Assembly (NCBI RefSeq): GCF_008297975.1
Contig: NZ_VLNY01000003.1
Location: forward strand, 372,001 to 436,000
Origin: Antrihabitans cavernicola
GTDB taxonomy: Bacteria; Actinomycetota; Actinomycetes; Mycobacteriales; Mycobacteriaceae
Length of the DNA stretch: 64,000 bases
Direction: 5' to 3'
Part shown: one piece after another, positions 63,299 through 64,000 of the stretch
Numbering within the stretch: the first letter of the stretch is position 1
How the letters are laid out: each line of letters opens with the position of its first letter
Notes under the pieces: model-generated
The model's database searches: none
What the model saw: the letters and a program-made list of their open reading frames with translations, nothing else
What the model was told of the DNA's origin: nothing
Made by a program: the position numbers and the translations under genes

Positions 63299-64000
63299 AT
63301 GACAGTCACAGACCAGGTGACCCCGTCGGAAAGCTTGACCCAGGAAGAGACCATCGCGTCGCTGGGTAAGTACGGGTACGGCTGGGCCGACTCCGACGTG
63401 GCAGGTGCCTCTGCCAAGCGCGGCGTCAATCCCGCCGTGGTTGCCGACATCTCGGCCAAGAAGAGCGAGCCGGAGTGGATGCTCGAGGCTCGCCTCAAGG
63501 CGCTGCGCATCTTCGATCGCAAGCCCATGCCCAACTGGGGTTCCAATCTCGACGGCATCGACTTCGACAACATCAAGTACTTCGTGCGGTCCAGCGAGAA
63601 GCAAGCCGCCACCTGGGACGACCTGCCCGAGGACATCAAGAACACCTACGACAAGCTGGGCATCCCCGAAGCCGAGAAACAGCGGCTGGTCTCCGGTGTC
63701 GCAGCCCAGTACGAGTCCGAGGTGGTCTACCACTCCATCCGCGAGGATCTGGAGAAGCAGGGCGTGCTGTTCCTGGACACGGACACAGCGCTCAAGGAGC
63801 AGCCCGAGCTGTTCCAGCAGTATTTCGGCACCGTCATCCCGGCCGGTGACAACAAGTTCTCCGCGCTGAACACCGCCGTCTGGTCCGGTGGTTCGTTCAT
63901 CTATGTCCCGCCGGGCGTGCACGTCGACATCCCGCTGCAGGCGTACTTCCGCATCAACACCGAGAACATGGGTCAGTTCGAGCGGACCCTGATCATCGTC
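63299..64000 (+). CDS. sufB: Fe-S cluster assembly scaffold SufB (3' truncated by window edge)
   Basis: First structural gene of the suf operon; SufB is a scaffold subunit of the SufBC2D complex for Fe-S cluster assembly. The visible 234 residues start MTVTDQVTPSESLTQEETIA and include SLGKYGYGWADSD near 21, PMPNWGSNLDGIDF near 77 and VPPGVHVDIPLQAYFRINTENMGQFERTLIIV at the cut. ATG 63299 with GGAAGGAG (63286-63293). The M. tuberculosis SufB carries an intein further downstream; that site is outside this window. Confidence 0.97.
   Translation, partial: MTVTDQVTPSESLTQEETIASLGKYGYGWADSDVAGASAKRGVNPAVVADISAKKSEPEWMLEARLKALRIFDRKPMPNWGSNLDGIDFDNIKYFVRSSEKQAATWDDLPEDIKNTYDKLGIPEAEKQRLVSGVAAQYESEVVYHSIREDLEKQGVLFLDTDTALKEQPELFQQYFGTVIPAGDNKFSALNTAVWSGGSFIYVPPGVHVDIPLQAYFRINTENMGQFERTLIIV

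Noticed and set aside
63299-64000. Intein in sufB
   Set aside because: The visible part reads as continuous SufB; the known insertion site lies beyond the window end.

Overview
The window is a 64 kb stretch of chromosomal core from a mycolic-acid actinobacterium, most likely Rhodococcus or a close relative in Nocardiaceae. The evidence is the high G+C content, the many GTG starts and 4-nt stop/start overlaps, and actinobacterium-specific genes (mihF, whiA, opcA, mptB, sufR). From memory, the gene order follows Mycobacterium tuberculosis Rv1384 (carB) to Rv1461 (sufB), with local insertions and losses. The species cannot be fixed from the sequence alone. Layout: (1) 1-4.6 kb: the end of the pyrimidine genes (carB, pyrF) and a DUF3558-type lipoprotein. 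(2) 4.9-11 kb: mihF-gmk-rpoZ-coaBC-metK-priA, covering nucleoid protein, GMP kinase, RNA polymerase omega, CoA synthesis, SAM synthesis and a helicase-dead PriA. (3) 11-13.4 kb: a PadR regulator with its own promoter/operator, a secreted class 2 lipase and a 68-aa helix-hairpin-helix-like protein, the last two converging on a strong bidirectional terminator. (4) 13.5-16.5 kb: def-fmt-rsmB. (5) 16.5-21.5 kb, the most accessory part: a nucleotidyltransferase, a decayed membrane-protein pseudogene, a MmcQ/YjbR protein, rpe, a DUF222-HNH nuclease gene behind a long hairpin, and a divergent hydrolase/Lrp pair sharing an inverted repeat. (6) 21.5-25.5 kb: riboflavin genes ribD-ribE-ribBA-ribH plus a PH-domain membrane protein. 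(7) 25.5-28.9 kb: a TetR regulator, a stand-alone RibD-C reductase and a lipoprotein gamma-glutamyltranspeptidase. (8) 28.9-40.3 kb: uvrC-rapZ-yvcK-whiA, then gap-pgk-tpiA-secG and ppc. (9) 40.3-44.2 kb, minus strand: SRPBCC protein, SWIM zinc-finger protein and SNF2 helicase. (10) 44.4-51 kb, minus strand: the pentose-phosphate cluster tkt-tal-zwf-opcA-pgl, divergent from ctaB. (11) 52-56.5 kb: a DinB-like protein, a divergent MFS/TetR pair, a quinone oxidoreductase and a small conserved protein. (12) 56.5-62.4 kb, minus strand: mptB-ABC ATPase-ABC permease-exported propeller-like protein-ctaA. (13) 62.4-64 kb: sufR and the start of sufB, divergent from mptB. Functionally the window links central carbon flow (glycolysis, anaplerosis, pentose phosphate), cofactors (riboflavin, CoA, SAM, heme A, Fe-S), translation maturation and envelope glycan synthesis. 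I saw no CRISPR array, prophage, insertion sequence or tRNA/rRNA gene. The best leads for new biology are the uncharacterised exported propeller-like protein coupled to an ABC exporter and MptB, the coupled SWIM/SNF2 pair, and several inverted repeats at divergent or operon-internal promoters.
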